From contig JADDOH010002578.1 in NCBI GenBank assembly GCA_016648135.1, forward strand, positions 1 to 64,000: a DNA stretch of 64,000 bases, given 5' to 3'. The notes under the pieces were generated by a model. The model had not been told where the DNA came from, did not search any database, and saw only the letters and a list, made by a program, of their open reading frames with translations. This document shows, one piece after another, positions 45,480 to 57,964 of this stretch. Position 1 is the stretch's first letter, and each line of letters opens with the position of its first letter. Source of the DNA: Agrypnia vestita (taxonomy: Eukaryota; Arthropoda; Insecta; Trichoptera; Phryganeidae). The translations under genes and the position numbers were made by a program.

Positions 45480-46670
45480 GAATTCTTTAATTTATATTAA
45501 TTAGTTTACTCAATTTTGTTTTAATTTACTCCCATCCTCTGTTCCTACATCCTACTCCCAAATTGACCTCCACTCTCCCTACCTCTCTTACTTAATCTGA
45601 AATGTTAAATAATTTTTTATTGACACACTTCACTTATATTACTAACCGTTAAATATATCAATAAAAGTTAAGAACTGGGAAAGTTTACTATTTTTATTAT
45701 TATATGTATGTTGATTTTTGATTTTACGTTAATTTTTCCAACGATTCATAAACAAAAAAATAAAAACGGCATTGAAAGTTCGGTGATTTAAGACAGAAGA
45801 AGGCTTTAGCTACAGTTTACTAATAATATCGATACAAATATATGAGTATAGTGAAGGCTTTCCATTTTCTGATCAGCAGTTCCTTCCATGAAAGCGTCAG
45901 AGACATGATGGATCAAGATAAATAGCATCCAATAATAATCTGTTGTAGGATTGGTCGCTTGCCTACAGTGGATCTAATTACTCCAACTGCTCTGACAGAA
46001 ATAAGAATGAGAAGAAGCTAAAATTTAATAATCCATTTAAAAAAAGATCTGTGCTTCGTGTAGTTAAGTCACTGTTTCGTTAAGTCTTTGTTAAACTTCA
46101 ATTGCACAATAAATAAAACAAATAGTAAGTATTTTCTTTATTACATGTTAATAATTTCAATCGTCTGTTTAACAAAGCCTATTAATTTTTTAATATTGGT
46201 GATGCTATTTTCACTGACGACACATTAACTGTTTATTGAGATTTATATCTGATAGCATCCATGATTGGCAACTTATTTTTCGCAATTCTATGGGCAACCG
46301 CCGGCACTTATACCTTAGACGACAGTTACACCTTAGTTACCAGTCATCGATAGAATCAGCGAAAGTAATCGGTTAAAGTATCACTTTGACCATCATTATA
46401 AAATATGCATTTATCCATAATACCAAAAGGGTACGTCTCCAAAGAATATATTTTGATGAAACATTTGACTTGAGGCATTCTCTGAGAAATTTATTTAAAA
46501 AGTTTATTTATTTATTTAAAAACATTTATAAACAAAAACATAAATAAACAAATAATTTTTTATTTATTTAAAAACAATTAAAAAAAGAGACCCACCCCAG
46601 GGCCATTTTATGAGTAATAGCTTCCATATCGGCCGTGTACTTTTGCCAAGCTGACGCCGTGTAATTGGCG
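45480..46670. other. No gene seen
   Basis: AT-rich; (A)TTTATTTA-type runs at 46500-46580. Confidence 0.5.
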
Positions 46671-46680
46671 TGGCGAGGCG

Positions 46681-46727
46681 ACCACACAAAACCTCTTCAC
46701 TGTCTCTGTGAAGATGTTTTGTGTGGT
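46681..46727. repeat. 20-bp-arm hairpin
   Basis: ACCACACAAAACCTCTTCAC and complement with one mismatch, loop TGTCTCT. Embedded in a short GC-rich patch (46640-46735). Too short for a usual microRNA precursor. Confidence 0.9.
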
Positions 46728-47299
46728 GTGGAAATTTTATTTTAGTAGATGAGATAACAATGAAATATATACATGAAATGCAATGTTAATCATATAAAAA
46801 TTAAATGCTATCTCTGAGAAATGTATATTTTTTGGAAATAACACTCGCTCATCCCCGCCTCCCTTCACACTTGAGGGGATGAGAAGGAAAAGCGCCACTA
46901 CCCAACAATCGAAATTAGAACAAGCGTTTTTGTAACTGGTTTTAAAGCCAGAGCGGGGATATTAAAATTAATATTGTTTTAATAAAGCGTTTCTAAAATA
47001 CACAAACGTGCTTTCAAAATCAAATATGAACACATTATCATATTAAAATACATGTCGCAAGTCAAATGTTATTACCATTGACAATTAATGTCGATTTCGT
47101 CGGTTTGAATTCGACACTACCTAGCATTTAAAGTTATTATGTTTTGCTTTATTTTTGGAAATCATTTTTTGAAGTCATCCATGGATATTGATGAAGTTTG
47201 TTGGCAAATAGGTGTTAGATTTGTAAGCAACCTAACATTTCACGATCAGTGGTAATGCTTTGAGAATGTAAGGATTTGTTCTGCTTACTGCCAGGGTTT

Positions 47300-47914
47300 T
47301 CAAGAATAACCGCGTACTGATAACTGTTTACAGCTCCTTGGTGTGAAGTAGATTCGAGAGTGGCTCGATGATTTGGGGGCCACACGAGAGCAAGTACTCT
47401 CTTATGGTGGAGAAGTCCAAAAGAAGTTTCTGAGATATCTCTATATGAGAGAGCACGGGCAGTAAGTATCCTTGGCTCTACCCAACCAAGTTTCTCCAGG
47501 GTATGCTTGGCAACAATAGTTTAGAGACTAGAAGGGATGTGTATTTGATTACACATTTTTATCGATTGTTGCGCGGTATGATCGATACTGAAATTATGCA
47601 GAGCATTGGTTTGTATGTTCCTGATAATTACCTTAGACATCGTCAGCATAGATTGTTTCACAATATACAGAACCAACCTATCGATGTCTGTTGGAAGAGC
47701 TACAGCTATGCTGAACAAAATTACTTTGGGTGTCGACATATTCAATGTATCTGAAAGGGTTTTCCGAAGCAGGATTCTCCTACACCTTTGGCCAGATTTT
47801 GTATGTTAATTAATTAAATATTCTTATTTTAATATAGGTATATATATATACCTTCTTAATATGTATGTATTGAATTTAGTTTGTAATGTACATAATAAAT
47901 AAATTGAATTGAAT
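47300..47914 (+). pseudogene. LINE (Jockey/CR1-like) RT C-terminal region, copy 2
   Basis: Frame: VLITVYSSLV, SRFESGSMIWGPHESKYSLM, KYPWLYPTKFLQGMLGNNSL, THFYRLLRGMIDTEIM, IGLYVPDNYLRHRQHRLFHN, then after a frameshift RTNL, SVGRATAMLNKITLGVDIFN. Three stops precede and one frameshift interrupts. The 3' UTR ends in TTGAATTGAA at 47904-47913, the family tail. This is the longest of the three copies. Confidence 0.85.
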
Positions 47915-49840
47915 ATCTCGCTGTTAAATCGAACGTCGTGTAAGGTGTGAATTTTTGTCTCTTTCTGTAAATCTCAACTTTATGTTAACCTCGATATTAA
48001 AATTTTAGCAAGTGTACATCGAATTTTGGTTATCACTTTAATGCTAGAATTATATCTTATTTTACGAAAGTACCTAAAATTGTAAATACCTTCGGAATTC
48101 GAGTGTGACGAGCTTTCCAAATATATAAATAAGGCCTAGTTGTTGCGTAATAACTTATAAATATTCAGCAATCCAACGGATTACTATTCTCCCCAACCTT
48201 TAGGCTTTCTAATTATTTTCTCTAGGTGGTATTTTCTCTGCCCCTTCGTTATTATATTTTACGTTATTATATTCTAATTTATTATTATATTTAACATTAT
48301 ATTATTCTTCGTTATTATATTTTACGTTTCTCGGTGTCAGACTAAGACTTATTTATTAAACTTTTATATCACTCATTTATATTATGTGTATTCGTTTCAT
48401 ATATTTATAATTATATATTTTAAAAAATCTGAAAAACTTCAATAAATACTCGTTAAGCTTACGAAGAATTAGTGAATGAAAATTCTAATTTTGTATCATT
48501 ATTAGGGGATCATCTCGATCATGTCTGTTAGATGTATCCTAAAAACATACTTAAATATCATTTTTCCAGTTTCGATTTCAAAGTATTCTTCACAAAATTC
48601 ATTTCTTTTCTTTTATCGACATTTTTTTTAAATATAATAGAACACTTTGAAATAAAGAAGTGCAGAATACTACAGATGTTTCTAGCATAATATTCAAATA
48701 AATGAAAGATTTATTGTTTCAGAGGTAAGTTTGTAGAAATCCATAATCACACATATGGAAATAATTTTTTTTTTTTTTAAGTTCTACCTTTCTTAATTTT
48801 CTAAGACACGTTTCGCCTTATGAGGGCATTATCAATCTAAATATTTTACGTTCAAATGCCCAAAATAAAATAATGTTTTCAAATGTTCAAATAAAATAAA
48901 AATTTCAAAAAAAAATATAAAATATATATTTGCTGAAGAATTAAATTTAATATTTAGTAGCGAGACCGCAGAAGCTCTTAAATATTATGATGTGAAACGA
49001 GATATAGGCTACGGCGAAGGAATAATGAAAATAACATAGGCTAATAAATTTTAAACCTAACTTCAAAAAGATAGAGTTGATAATGTATGTTTCTCGCATC
49101 TTACATTTATCCGCCTTTCATGGCTGCGCCAGTCTTTTCATCCCTTATCTTTTATATTTTTTATCTTCCAAATCTTGCGTTACATATTTTAGGCATTTTA
49201 TTCAACCCTTGTCATGTTCCTCAGTCAGCAGACGATGCGGCTGGAGACAATCTGGAAACCGGCAATATAGTGACACACAATATTATGGTAAGAGACAATA
49301 TCGCCGCTGATATTGCCGTACGAATGAGAATTTGCGAAAATATGTAAAGGTTCCCTTTTACTCGACTGTTAGGGTATTGTGCTGAGTTTTGTTGTGCTGG
49401 TAACAGGGCAATCAGAATAAACAGAGACAGTTTAATATATAAAAATAACGAAAAAATGTTTTCAAAATATTCGGTACAAACACAGAATCGCCCATAAATG
49501 AAAGACCAACATTGCGTCTAACGCATTACTTTTGTAGGTAAATTTGAAAGGACGCTGATGTTTTTTTGTTTTTCTTCAAAAATTGTTGAAATATAAATAT
49601 AAATACATCGTGCTTTCACATGAGCAAATATTATTCGAAAAACAAAACAATGAAAATTAAATTTTTATTTATCTATATTTAATTCTTTCAAATAAATGGA
49701 CGATCTTTTCGGCTATATTGGCCATTATCAACTAAAAGAAAAGTATAAAAAATATTATTATTTTTTAAACATTTTGATAAATCAATCAGTTCTTTAAAAT
49801 GGATACCGTCAGCATAAAATATAATAAAGAATAATCCGAG
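47915..49840. other. No gene recognised
   Basis: AT-rich. On the minus strand at 48805-48835 GATAATGCCCTCATAAGGCG then AAACGTGT is another 3'-end motif like 44867. A 78-86 codon frame at 49077-49347 matches nothing known. Confidence 0.5.
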
Positions 49841-49844
49841 GCTC

Positions 49845-50095
49845 GCGCTCTACTTCCAGCCGTATAACTACAATTTTTAGCCGTGAATTTGAACGAAATT
49901 ACGGGTGTTTCAGGAAGTAACGGACAGACACAGAGACAGGGAAATAATCATGTGCGATAATAATATAAAAATGTCAAGACCGTTTAATTTGGTGGGGCGA
50001 CCATTGTTGCATGATGAGCCGCACTAACTGCGTGTCACACTATAATTGTCTAAAGTTGTAATTCCAGCAAGTTACGGACGTTACAGATCAACAGA
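49845..50095 (+). repeat. SINE family 2, copy A
   Basis: CTTCCAGCCGTATAA, GAATTTGAACGAAATTACGG, GTAACGGACAGACA match 59775-59890; the 3' half (AAATGTCAAGACCGTTTAAT ... GTGTCACACT ... CAAGTTACGGACG) matches 53290-53530 on the minus strand. Confidence 0.7.
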
Positions 50096-50505
50096 AAATG
50101 AAATAATTATATTAAGGTAGTCACAATAATTCTATTATAAAGTATTGCTTATTGAATTTTAAAGAATTTTTTATTTGAAATTTAGTTTTTATTTTCCCGT
50201 GGCATTGTAATTATCACTCTACCTCTTCTCTAGAGCGTGGAACTTTTTCTACCCTTTTTTGCAAGGAACAGTGCATCAGAAACATTATTTAATAAATACT
50301 TAATACTTTAAAAAAATCTTATCTAAACTTTGCAAACAATTGAAAATTTTTAATAATAGTTGTTATTTTAAGGAGTTTACGCCACCTTGAGCATTTCAAA
50401 TAAAAATTTTTTTAGCTAATTAAATTTTTTTACTTTTAAAAATATTTAAAGCGTTAAATTATTTAAAAATTCCATATATTAGTGCAGTTATAGTACTCAA
50501 TAGTG

Positions 50506-50661
50506 AGTACATCAGAGTTGACCAAAGCCAACATAAGAGCTCAACAAGAGACTAAAGAGGCCAGAAAATTGAATAGAGCAGCTCAAAAGAAATCAGGGGA
50601 TATCACAGCAATAATAGAACAATACCTCGCGTATAATTTAGGAATCGCAGATAAAAGTTAA
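50506..50661 (+). pseudogene. C-terminal end of the unknown repeat-encoded protein, copy 2
   Basis: Parallels 7942-8103: SELTKANIRAQQETKEA, KLNRAAQKKSGDITAIIEQY, GIADKS, TAA. The frame remains open over all 51 codons, with a mix of silent and replacement changes against copy 1. Confidence 0.45.
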
Positions 50662-50878
50662 TTAAAAAAAATATATTCGATTTTAAGTCGCTGACGTCGT
50701 ATTTTTTTCCTTTTGCGTTTTTCTCGAAACTACTTTTTTCCATACGGTTTACACAACATCTCCCGATCTACTAAATGGAATTGGTTGAAATTTAAAATAT
50801 TTTTTTTTCATAATATTGTTTAAAGTGTGACGTGGGATTTTTTTGATTGGGTGTCATGTTCAAAAGTTATGAATTTTT

Positions 50879-51251
50879 ACTCCCTTTATTTTAACTCGTG
50901 GCGTCTGCTTGTTTGACGCAAAAACTTTGGATCGATTTTTAACCCTTTTCCCGTGATCCAAACGAGCTGAAACTTTGCAAGCAGACTCGTGGCGACGATC
51001 AAGAAGATCTCTCAAATTTTCGTTAAAAAATTAATAATTAATGTTCAACTTACTAAGTTGTATGAAGAGACTGCGACGCATCTGGACGGTAGACACTAAA
51101 CCTGATAATAGTATAATTTTCGATTTTTGGAATTTATTTTTATTACTCCCTTTCGTAGCGTCACCCGACCGAAGCCCAAGCGTAGGTAAACCGCCAAACC
51201 AGTTTCCACTAGTAAATGAGAGTATAATAAAAACTTGGTTTTTATGGGTTA
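50879..51251 (+). mobile_element. Small non-autonomous element (ACTCCC...GGGTTA), copy 1
   Basis: Begins ACTCCCTTTATTTTAACTCG and ends TTGGTTTTTATGGGTTA, like 61190-61505. Subterminal ACTCCC/GGGAGT inverted words. It interrupts copy 2 of the dispersed repeat, so its edges are exact; preceded by ATTTTT and followed by GTTTTTT. Confidence 0.85.
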
Positions 51252-51560
51252 GTTTTTTAAATTCAGAATTTAAAAGAAAATTTGAGTTTTTTTTTTGAAA
51301 CAGCTATCATTTCTACAACAAATTTAAAAAAATATTCACTACGTCACACAATAACTATTACCCTTCTTAACAAGAAAAAAAAAAAATTTTGTGTTTTAGA
51401 TAATGCGTAGCAGAGAAATCATGTACACCGAGGATTTTTAAAACTTGTCGGCTCATTATCTCCATTTTTTAATTTTTTTTCAATTTTAAACCTTGAAGAT
51501 TATTCATAAAAATACTATGTGTAAAATAAATATTATTTTATTATATTTATTGATTGCGTT

Positions 51561-53285
51561 AAGACTGAAGAATTTCTGGCAATAGTTTCCAGTGAGAATT
51601 ATTATTAAATTAATACTAAAACTCTAAAATATGTTATTAATATATTGATGATGATTTTCGTTATTGCGATATCATATAGGAGTGTTGATTTTCTTTATGA
51701 ATTACGATCAGAGGCCTAGTGTACACGGAGTCTAGACTACGGGAGCAAATCAACCAATCATAGGTCAAGAAAAGGCTCGGTAGAAGTTGGCGTATAGGCA
51801 CGTGTACGAAGCTACACGTATTTTGGTTTGTAACCACATTTACTTGTAACATTTATATTCAAATCTCACCTATAAAATCTCGAATAATCATAAATAAAAT
51901 AAAGTGAATACACTCATAGTAAATCTACTTGTTTTTTACACTTTAAGCTTCGACTCCAAACATACATCGCAATACATACATGAATGCTGAAATATTTAAT
52001 GACATTCGTGACCATCAAAATCTACAAAAATTCTACTAAAAATGTCATTATTAAAAACAGTCATGTATAGTGCTGATAATTCATAGAGCTAAAAGGTAAT
52101 TAAAAGTAACGAAACGACCTGTTAAGGACGTTCACAGCAGGTCGGCGACAGCTGAACAATAAAAGGAATCAGACAGGTGTATGCAGAGTATACTTCCAAT
52201 TTCCGACTTCTTCGTTCGCGCTTCTGGGCTGGTTCAATACAGGTACTACTCATTCAAAATAGTGGCTTGTCTAACACTTGCTATTTACGTCTTGTTCACC
52301 ACTAAAACACGGTGTCTCGCGGCGATTTGTTTCTTGTAGAAATTCGAGTTGATCAAAAGAGACTGAGCTCTGCTAGCTGAGAGCTCTGAGAAACTTCAAT
52401 ATCGACTGACTTGCTGCTTTCGAGGCGACAGAATTGGTTCATTTGTAAACCTACATTTTAAGTAGGTAAGAAATGAAATAGGATAGATTGGGGTGACAAC
52501 GGTGTGTAGGTTTTCAGGAATTCAGAACCCAATGTCAAGCGCCAACACTTTCTTTTATAAATGTTTTAGCTTTCTGAAAATTATTTCATTATTTAAAGTG
52601 GAAGATCAAACCGTAGACTAATACTTTTCTTTGGTTTACTGTATTTTTTAACTTCAGAAGTTTTGTAAGTGCGCCATTTAAATTAAGCACCTAGTTTTTC
52701 ACTTTTAAATCTGCTGTTTATGATGATTTCCGTATACTGTTGAATATTTCACTATTTTTTATTATAATTTTAATTCCATTACTGAGTTAATGAAAAATAG
52801 TAGATAGGTACGTGGCTATACTGAACCAGACATACGGGCGCTAGATAACAAGCTAAAATGACGGAAAGCGAAATAGATTACCGAGAATCGGAGAAACAAG
52901 AAATGAGGGCAGACCAATAGCTGGCTTGCTGGAAAGACGCATCTTGCAAGGAACTGGAACATAAATATTTTGCCCTGAATACTTGACTGATTATTAAAAG
53001 GGTAATCGTAATCAGCGTTTATAAAATTATGCTTACTTTTCATAATTTTATGTCCCTATATTACATATTAATATTCTCCATTCCCCTCCACCCTCTCCAA
53101 TTGTTGTTAAAGTAAGTTAAAGTAAATTACTATATTCAGTGGAAAATTTGTAATTGGCATAATTTTAAACACCATTATTTTATATTTGTTAAGATGTTTA
53201 TTTGCTGTTAATTTTCTCCAAAATAAAATAAATAAATATTATTCTAATCGAGTTTTGAAGATGACCAAGACCTTTCATCGGCATA
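51561..53285. other. No gene recognised
   Basis: 51670-51945 has CCAAT, TATAAAA (about 51877) and AATAAA and could be a short solo LTR; evidence is weak. 52140-52440 is GC-richer, with palindrome GAGCTCT/AGAGCTC at about 52365-52396. Confidence 0.4.
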
Positions 53286-53289
53286 TAAG

Positions 53290-53530
53290 ACCCGCGTATC
53301 AACTCTCCGAATTTCGAATGTAAATCTGTCTGTCCGTCCGTCCATCCGTAACTTGCTAGAATTTCAATAACAAGACTGAAATTAAATGATTAACCGCCAA
53401 TGAGGCATTGGCAGTAGAGTGTGACACGTTAATCAGCGCGCGGCTCAGGCTACATGCAAGGGTCGCGCCACTAAACTACATGGTCTTGAAATTTTTATAT
53501 AAATATTATAATGATCAGCAAGAATGTCGT
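53290..53530 (-). repeat. SINE family 2 relative, 3' part
   Basis: The minus strand has AATTTCAAGACCATGTAGTT, GTGTCACACTCTACTG, AGCAAGTTACGGATGGACGG and a (GGAC/GACA)-rich end, shared with 49960-50085. Confidence 0.65.
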
Positions 53531-53534
53531 CATT

Positions 53535-56500
53535 GAAGAGTTGTTGCTGTAAATAAACTGTCACGGGTTGTGGCTTTGGGAGACAAAGGAAATATGGAAA
53601 TTAATCAGATATTTATTAATTAGTGATTAATTATTTAAATTAATTGACAAGATCAGTGAATACTAATTAAACTTAACGCAATTCTTCAAATTATGCTCTA
53701 ATGCAAAATATGACTGGTTTAAAAATATTTTATTTAACTCTCGTAGAACATTCAATTCTCGCACATAGATGTCGCACTTATTTATTTTGCCACTATTGGT
53801 AAGTGTGCGCCAGAGTATTTTGTTGGAATCTATCGCTCCGAAATTTACGGTTGGGCATACCTGGCAGTGTTCTCGCGACTTACATCGCAACGAACGAACT
53901 GTCAAAACAAACTTCCTGCGCGGCCTAAGCCCGCGCTATTTGTAAGTGGTCACGTTGGTTTCGAACCCTTGAGAAGATTCTTTTACTTTATAGTATTTAG
54001 GAGAAGGTTTCCATAATTTCTAAATTGTTTCAGGCATTCATAGACGTTTCCCAAATGTTATAGATGATACGAGATTGCTCTATACTTATCCAAAAGGTAA
54101 TAGAGGCTTCCATGTTACTGTCATCATTATCATGTTACGAGAGATTCTGTACGTAATTTATTTTACTATATTGTTACGATACTTTGGGATTGAAGTTGAT
54201 GATTAGTTTGTAAGTTATTTTGAAATTGATTTTAGCTTTAAGTGAATAAAGTCAATAAATTTTCAGCCAAAAATCAACCTTAAGCTCGTTCCTCAATTCA
54301 AAGTCAAACATAGATTATTTAGAAAAATGCAAAAGAAAATTTAATGTGAAGAATTTTATAATAAATATATCGGATAAACTATAGAAGTCTTAACATTATA
54401 CTGAAAGAGTATCATCGTTGTTAAATAGTTATAAGATTTCTGAATACTCGAACCACATGATGGATAATAAGCATAGTTTTCATTTAAGTTATACTAAAAG
54501 TTAAGGTAATAAAATCATTATTATTATTAATTTCTCGTAATGTGTATGATCAATGTACTTAATAAAGTGTTACTGTATTGAAAACAAACAAACAAAATAG
54601 TATACAGAAGAAGTGAGAGTTTGGGAAATGTATTACTTCAATATTCTAAAAATATACCTATAATAATTATCTTTAACAACGTTAATTAATTACACAAAAA
54701 AGTTCAGGTTATATTTAATTTTAAATTCAATGAGGAATATAAACAAAGATTGCACTATTAAAAAAATAAAAAGTTATTTTTAATTTTTTGAGAATGCAGA
54801 CACCAAGTATAACTAATTAATAATGTACAAAATTCGAGGATTTTATAATAAATATAGCCTTCTTCACAAAATCATGTTTTCCAAACACTTTTAAAAGCAA
54901 ATGCTGCAATATAACTTGAAACAATTAATCCCTTAGGATGTGTTACTTGACAAAGTGGCTTCATACTAAAATAAGAGTTAATGTTGATTTCAGATAGATA
55001 CATAGAGCCGTTGTTTTCAAATTTTGGTCTGATTTAGTCTAGCAGACTTAGCTTTATCAATTTTCTTCAGATACGTGAATATTTGAATCATCTTTTGGTA
55101 TAAAAATAGGATAAGTGTATTAATAAAATCAATCACCTTTTTGAAGACATCTTTTCAGAGACCATTATAAAGAACGAACATAAAAATGAAAAATCTCTGC
55201 ACGTATTGTATATAAAATATCACGACAAATATAAATATTAATATTCATTGTATAGTATACATACGAACAACAAACAAATAAAAATGGAAACATGTCTTGC
55301 AAGATCGGGGAGTTACGGAGAAAAGTCGTAAAAAGTATAAAAATAAACGTTTGTATTCAGCTGAACATTACTTTGGAAGCATCCCACTTTGTTTTATGTC
55401 CCTATCGTCCCATTGAGTAACTGCTCTCAATCAAGAAATACATGTTATTTATGGTCATAAAACAAAAGTACTGCAGAGAATTTTGCACACAAAGCAACGC
55501 AGTTAATGCAATGGAAATGTGCGATTTCATTTTATATTTATACAAAACATGATGTTTTGTAGAAACGCCGAGAATATGAAATCGTGATATCGAAAAGTAA
55601 TGGAGATATTTTGAAATTCAACGTATTTCATTTCATTCGCGGATAATATTTATTAAACATCACTACACATTTTGTAACAAAATCGATGTTGGTTTTTAAT
55701 ACCTAGAAGTGTGGATTTTAGATGCATTGTAAATTCTTAAGTATAATATTTAATTTAAAAATCATCCCCCAATTTTTTAAAGCGAGATTAATTTTTTTAA
55801 TTTCATATTCTGCATCAAATTTAGTATAAGGTTCTTTTACCTATGAAATTGCCTTTTTTTAATTCTGGCTAATTGAAAGTTCGATATCTTTCAATTTATT
55901 CAATATTTCGACGTATTTAACTTTGAATTCAACATTTAATTTATTGTTATATTAAACTTTGACATTCCTGCCGTTTATTCTTCTTTGATATCACTGTGCT
56001 CGACCAAAAATAAATTTTTTTTAACGCATTTCTGCGTTATTTTCGAATATGCGTTCTGTCGTGGCACTCATTCCGCTAACGGCACGAAATATCAATGACG
56101 TGTGTGGATTAGATACTGCAAAATAAATGCATAGTGCGTTTTTGGTCTGATCTCTTCCGTTGTGGAAATTTTGACCTTACATAACAAATGACACTGAGAG
56201 AGAAAAATATATGATTGTAAAACACGATTATTGGAAGGGATAGAGCTATATTTTCTATAAAATTTCTGATTCAGTACATTCTTCAATTGTACGAAAAATT
56301 TAAGCTTGCAGAAATTGAATTAAATTTATGGATTTGTTCATTATACATAACATTTGAGTTTTGAAAAAAAAAACAAGTATGCTTACTAATGTTTAGTGAG
56401 GTACCTGTAGCCATAATTTTTATCTTATCTTTATTATTTTAACATATTCTAATTATAAAATATTTATGTTGTGCTGTTATTTTGGTAACTAATTTCTTTC

Positions 56501-57370
56501 ATATAAAAGATCCAAGGGCATACTAACAAATATATAAAATAAAATTCTAATGTTGTTATCCTCGGTGACTGCATTCAAACCATTTTTAAATATTTTGTTT
56601 GTCATCATGCCAAAGTTTTTGTTTGTCACATGCCAAAAAATGAAAAGAAATTATGACCTAATTGTCAGATATTTCTTTTCAAAACAAAAAAACACAATGA
56701 TTCATTCAGAGTTGCATAGTTTTGAAACATTTCAATAAGGAACCCTTTTACGCCGAAATTCGATATAATATGTAAGTGGGTAAGTGCTTTTTTTGACAAT
56801 GCACACGTTTTTTGAAAAGGAATAACGTCTCAATAACGACACTATAAGTTCGCGAATGTTTTAATAAGAATTTTTTATTTGTAGATGTATAACTTCTACC
56901 GCGCGTACACATGTTTTTATTATATTTTATTTACTTGGTAATTATTAATCTCACCTTAAAAGTAGCCTCGTACTTGCAGCGATCGCAATGTATCAAAAAC
57001 ATAACCATAAAATAAAAACAGGAAAATGATTATCATATAAAACACACAAGGGAGCGGTATTTTGTATGCTGCAGTGCCAGTGGCGAGAACTAAATCATGC
57101 GTCATGATAAACACGTCAGGGGCAGGTCCCCGCACGCCGTGTAAGATAAATAATATATCGTGTAAGGCGGATGCCGACGATTGATGTCATCTTTGCAGAT
57201 GATACAAAAATGAATCGTTTCTTTCTGAAACGTTCATAAATTTTTATTTGATTTCAAATATAACTAACCCCGGATGGAAGGCGGCCGGTGGGTCGTTCAG
57301 ATGAAGCTGGGAGAAGCAGCAAAAAAATGACTAGACTGGTTGACTCATGCGGAAGCAGCCCAAGATTGTT
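53535..57370. other. No gene seen; AT-rich
   Basis: No recognisable protein or RNA over 3.8 kb. A GC-richer patch at 57060-57200 is unassigned. Confidence 0.55.
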
Positions 57371-57374
57371 GTTT

Positions 57375-57734
57375 CGATTATTAATCCTGAAATTATGCAG
57401 AGCATTGGTTTGTATGTTCCTGATAATTACATAAGACATCGTCAGCATAGATTGTTTCACATTCCAATATACAGGACCAACCTGCCGATGGTTATGCCTG
57501 TTGGAAGAGCCACAGCTATGCTGCACAAATTCGCTTTGGGTATTGATATATTCCATGTGTCTGAGGGGGTTTTCCGAAGCGGGATTCTCCTACACCTTTG
57601 ACCAGATTTTATGTGATTTTTAATTTATTAAATATTTTTATTTTGATATATACTTCCTAATATGTATGCCTTAAACACTTTGTTTGAAATGTACACATTA
57701 TTAAATAAATTGAATTGAATTGAATTGAATTGAA
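57375..57734 (+). pseudogene. LINE (Jockey/CR1-like) RT C-terminal tail, copy 3
   Basis: INPEIMQSIGLYVPDNYIRH, RQHRLFHIPIYRTNLPMVMP, VGRATAMLHKFALGIDIFHV, SEGVFRSGILLHL, stop. The frame is intact over about 75 codons and it ends in five tandem TTGAA units (57710-57734). Most recent-looking of the three copies. Confidence 0.85.
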
Positions 57735-57917
57735 GACAGGCGAATATGGAAGCACATTGTCGAGTCTTTGGGCCTCCGACCCTACTAGGATAAGGGGATA
57801 AAGATGACGATGATTTCAAAATAAATTTTTCTTTGGGTTACTTACAGAATTAAAGACACGAAATCATCTTTAAGATTTACGCCATCCCGGGGAGATAAAA
57901 TTTAGATATAAAAAAAC

Positions 57918-57959
57918 TAACCCATAAAAACCAAGTTTTTATTTTACTCCTTTTCTTTG
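57918..57959 (-). mobile_element. Small element copy 3, truncated
   Basis: TAACCCATAAAAACCAAGTT then TTTATTTTACTCCTTTTC is the reverse complement of the 3' end of 61190-61505; the rest is missing, so truncation is at the 5' side. Confidence 0.75.
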
Positions 57960-57964
57960 TAAAT

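Larger units (their letters stand above)
50368..51560 (+). repeat. Dispersed repeat, copy 2, split by a small element
   Basis: Same element as 7811-8620; the 373-bp block 50879-51251 interrupts it where copy 1 reads straight through (AATTTTTAAACTAAG). Shared 3' words continue afterwards (AACTATTACCCTTCT, GCAGAGAAATC). Confidence 0.85.

Noticed and set aside
46681..46727. microRNA gene
   Set aside because: Arms of 20 bp are shorter than a normal precursor stem and there is no lower stem.
51670..51945. Solo LTR
   Set aside because: TATA-like and AATAAA signals exist, but no matching ends or target duplication could be found.
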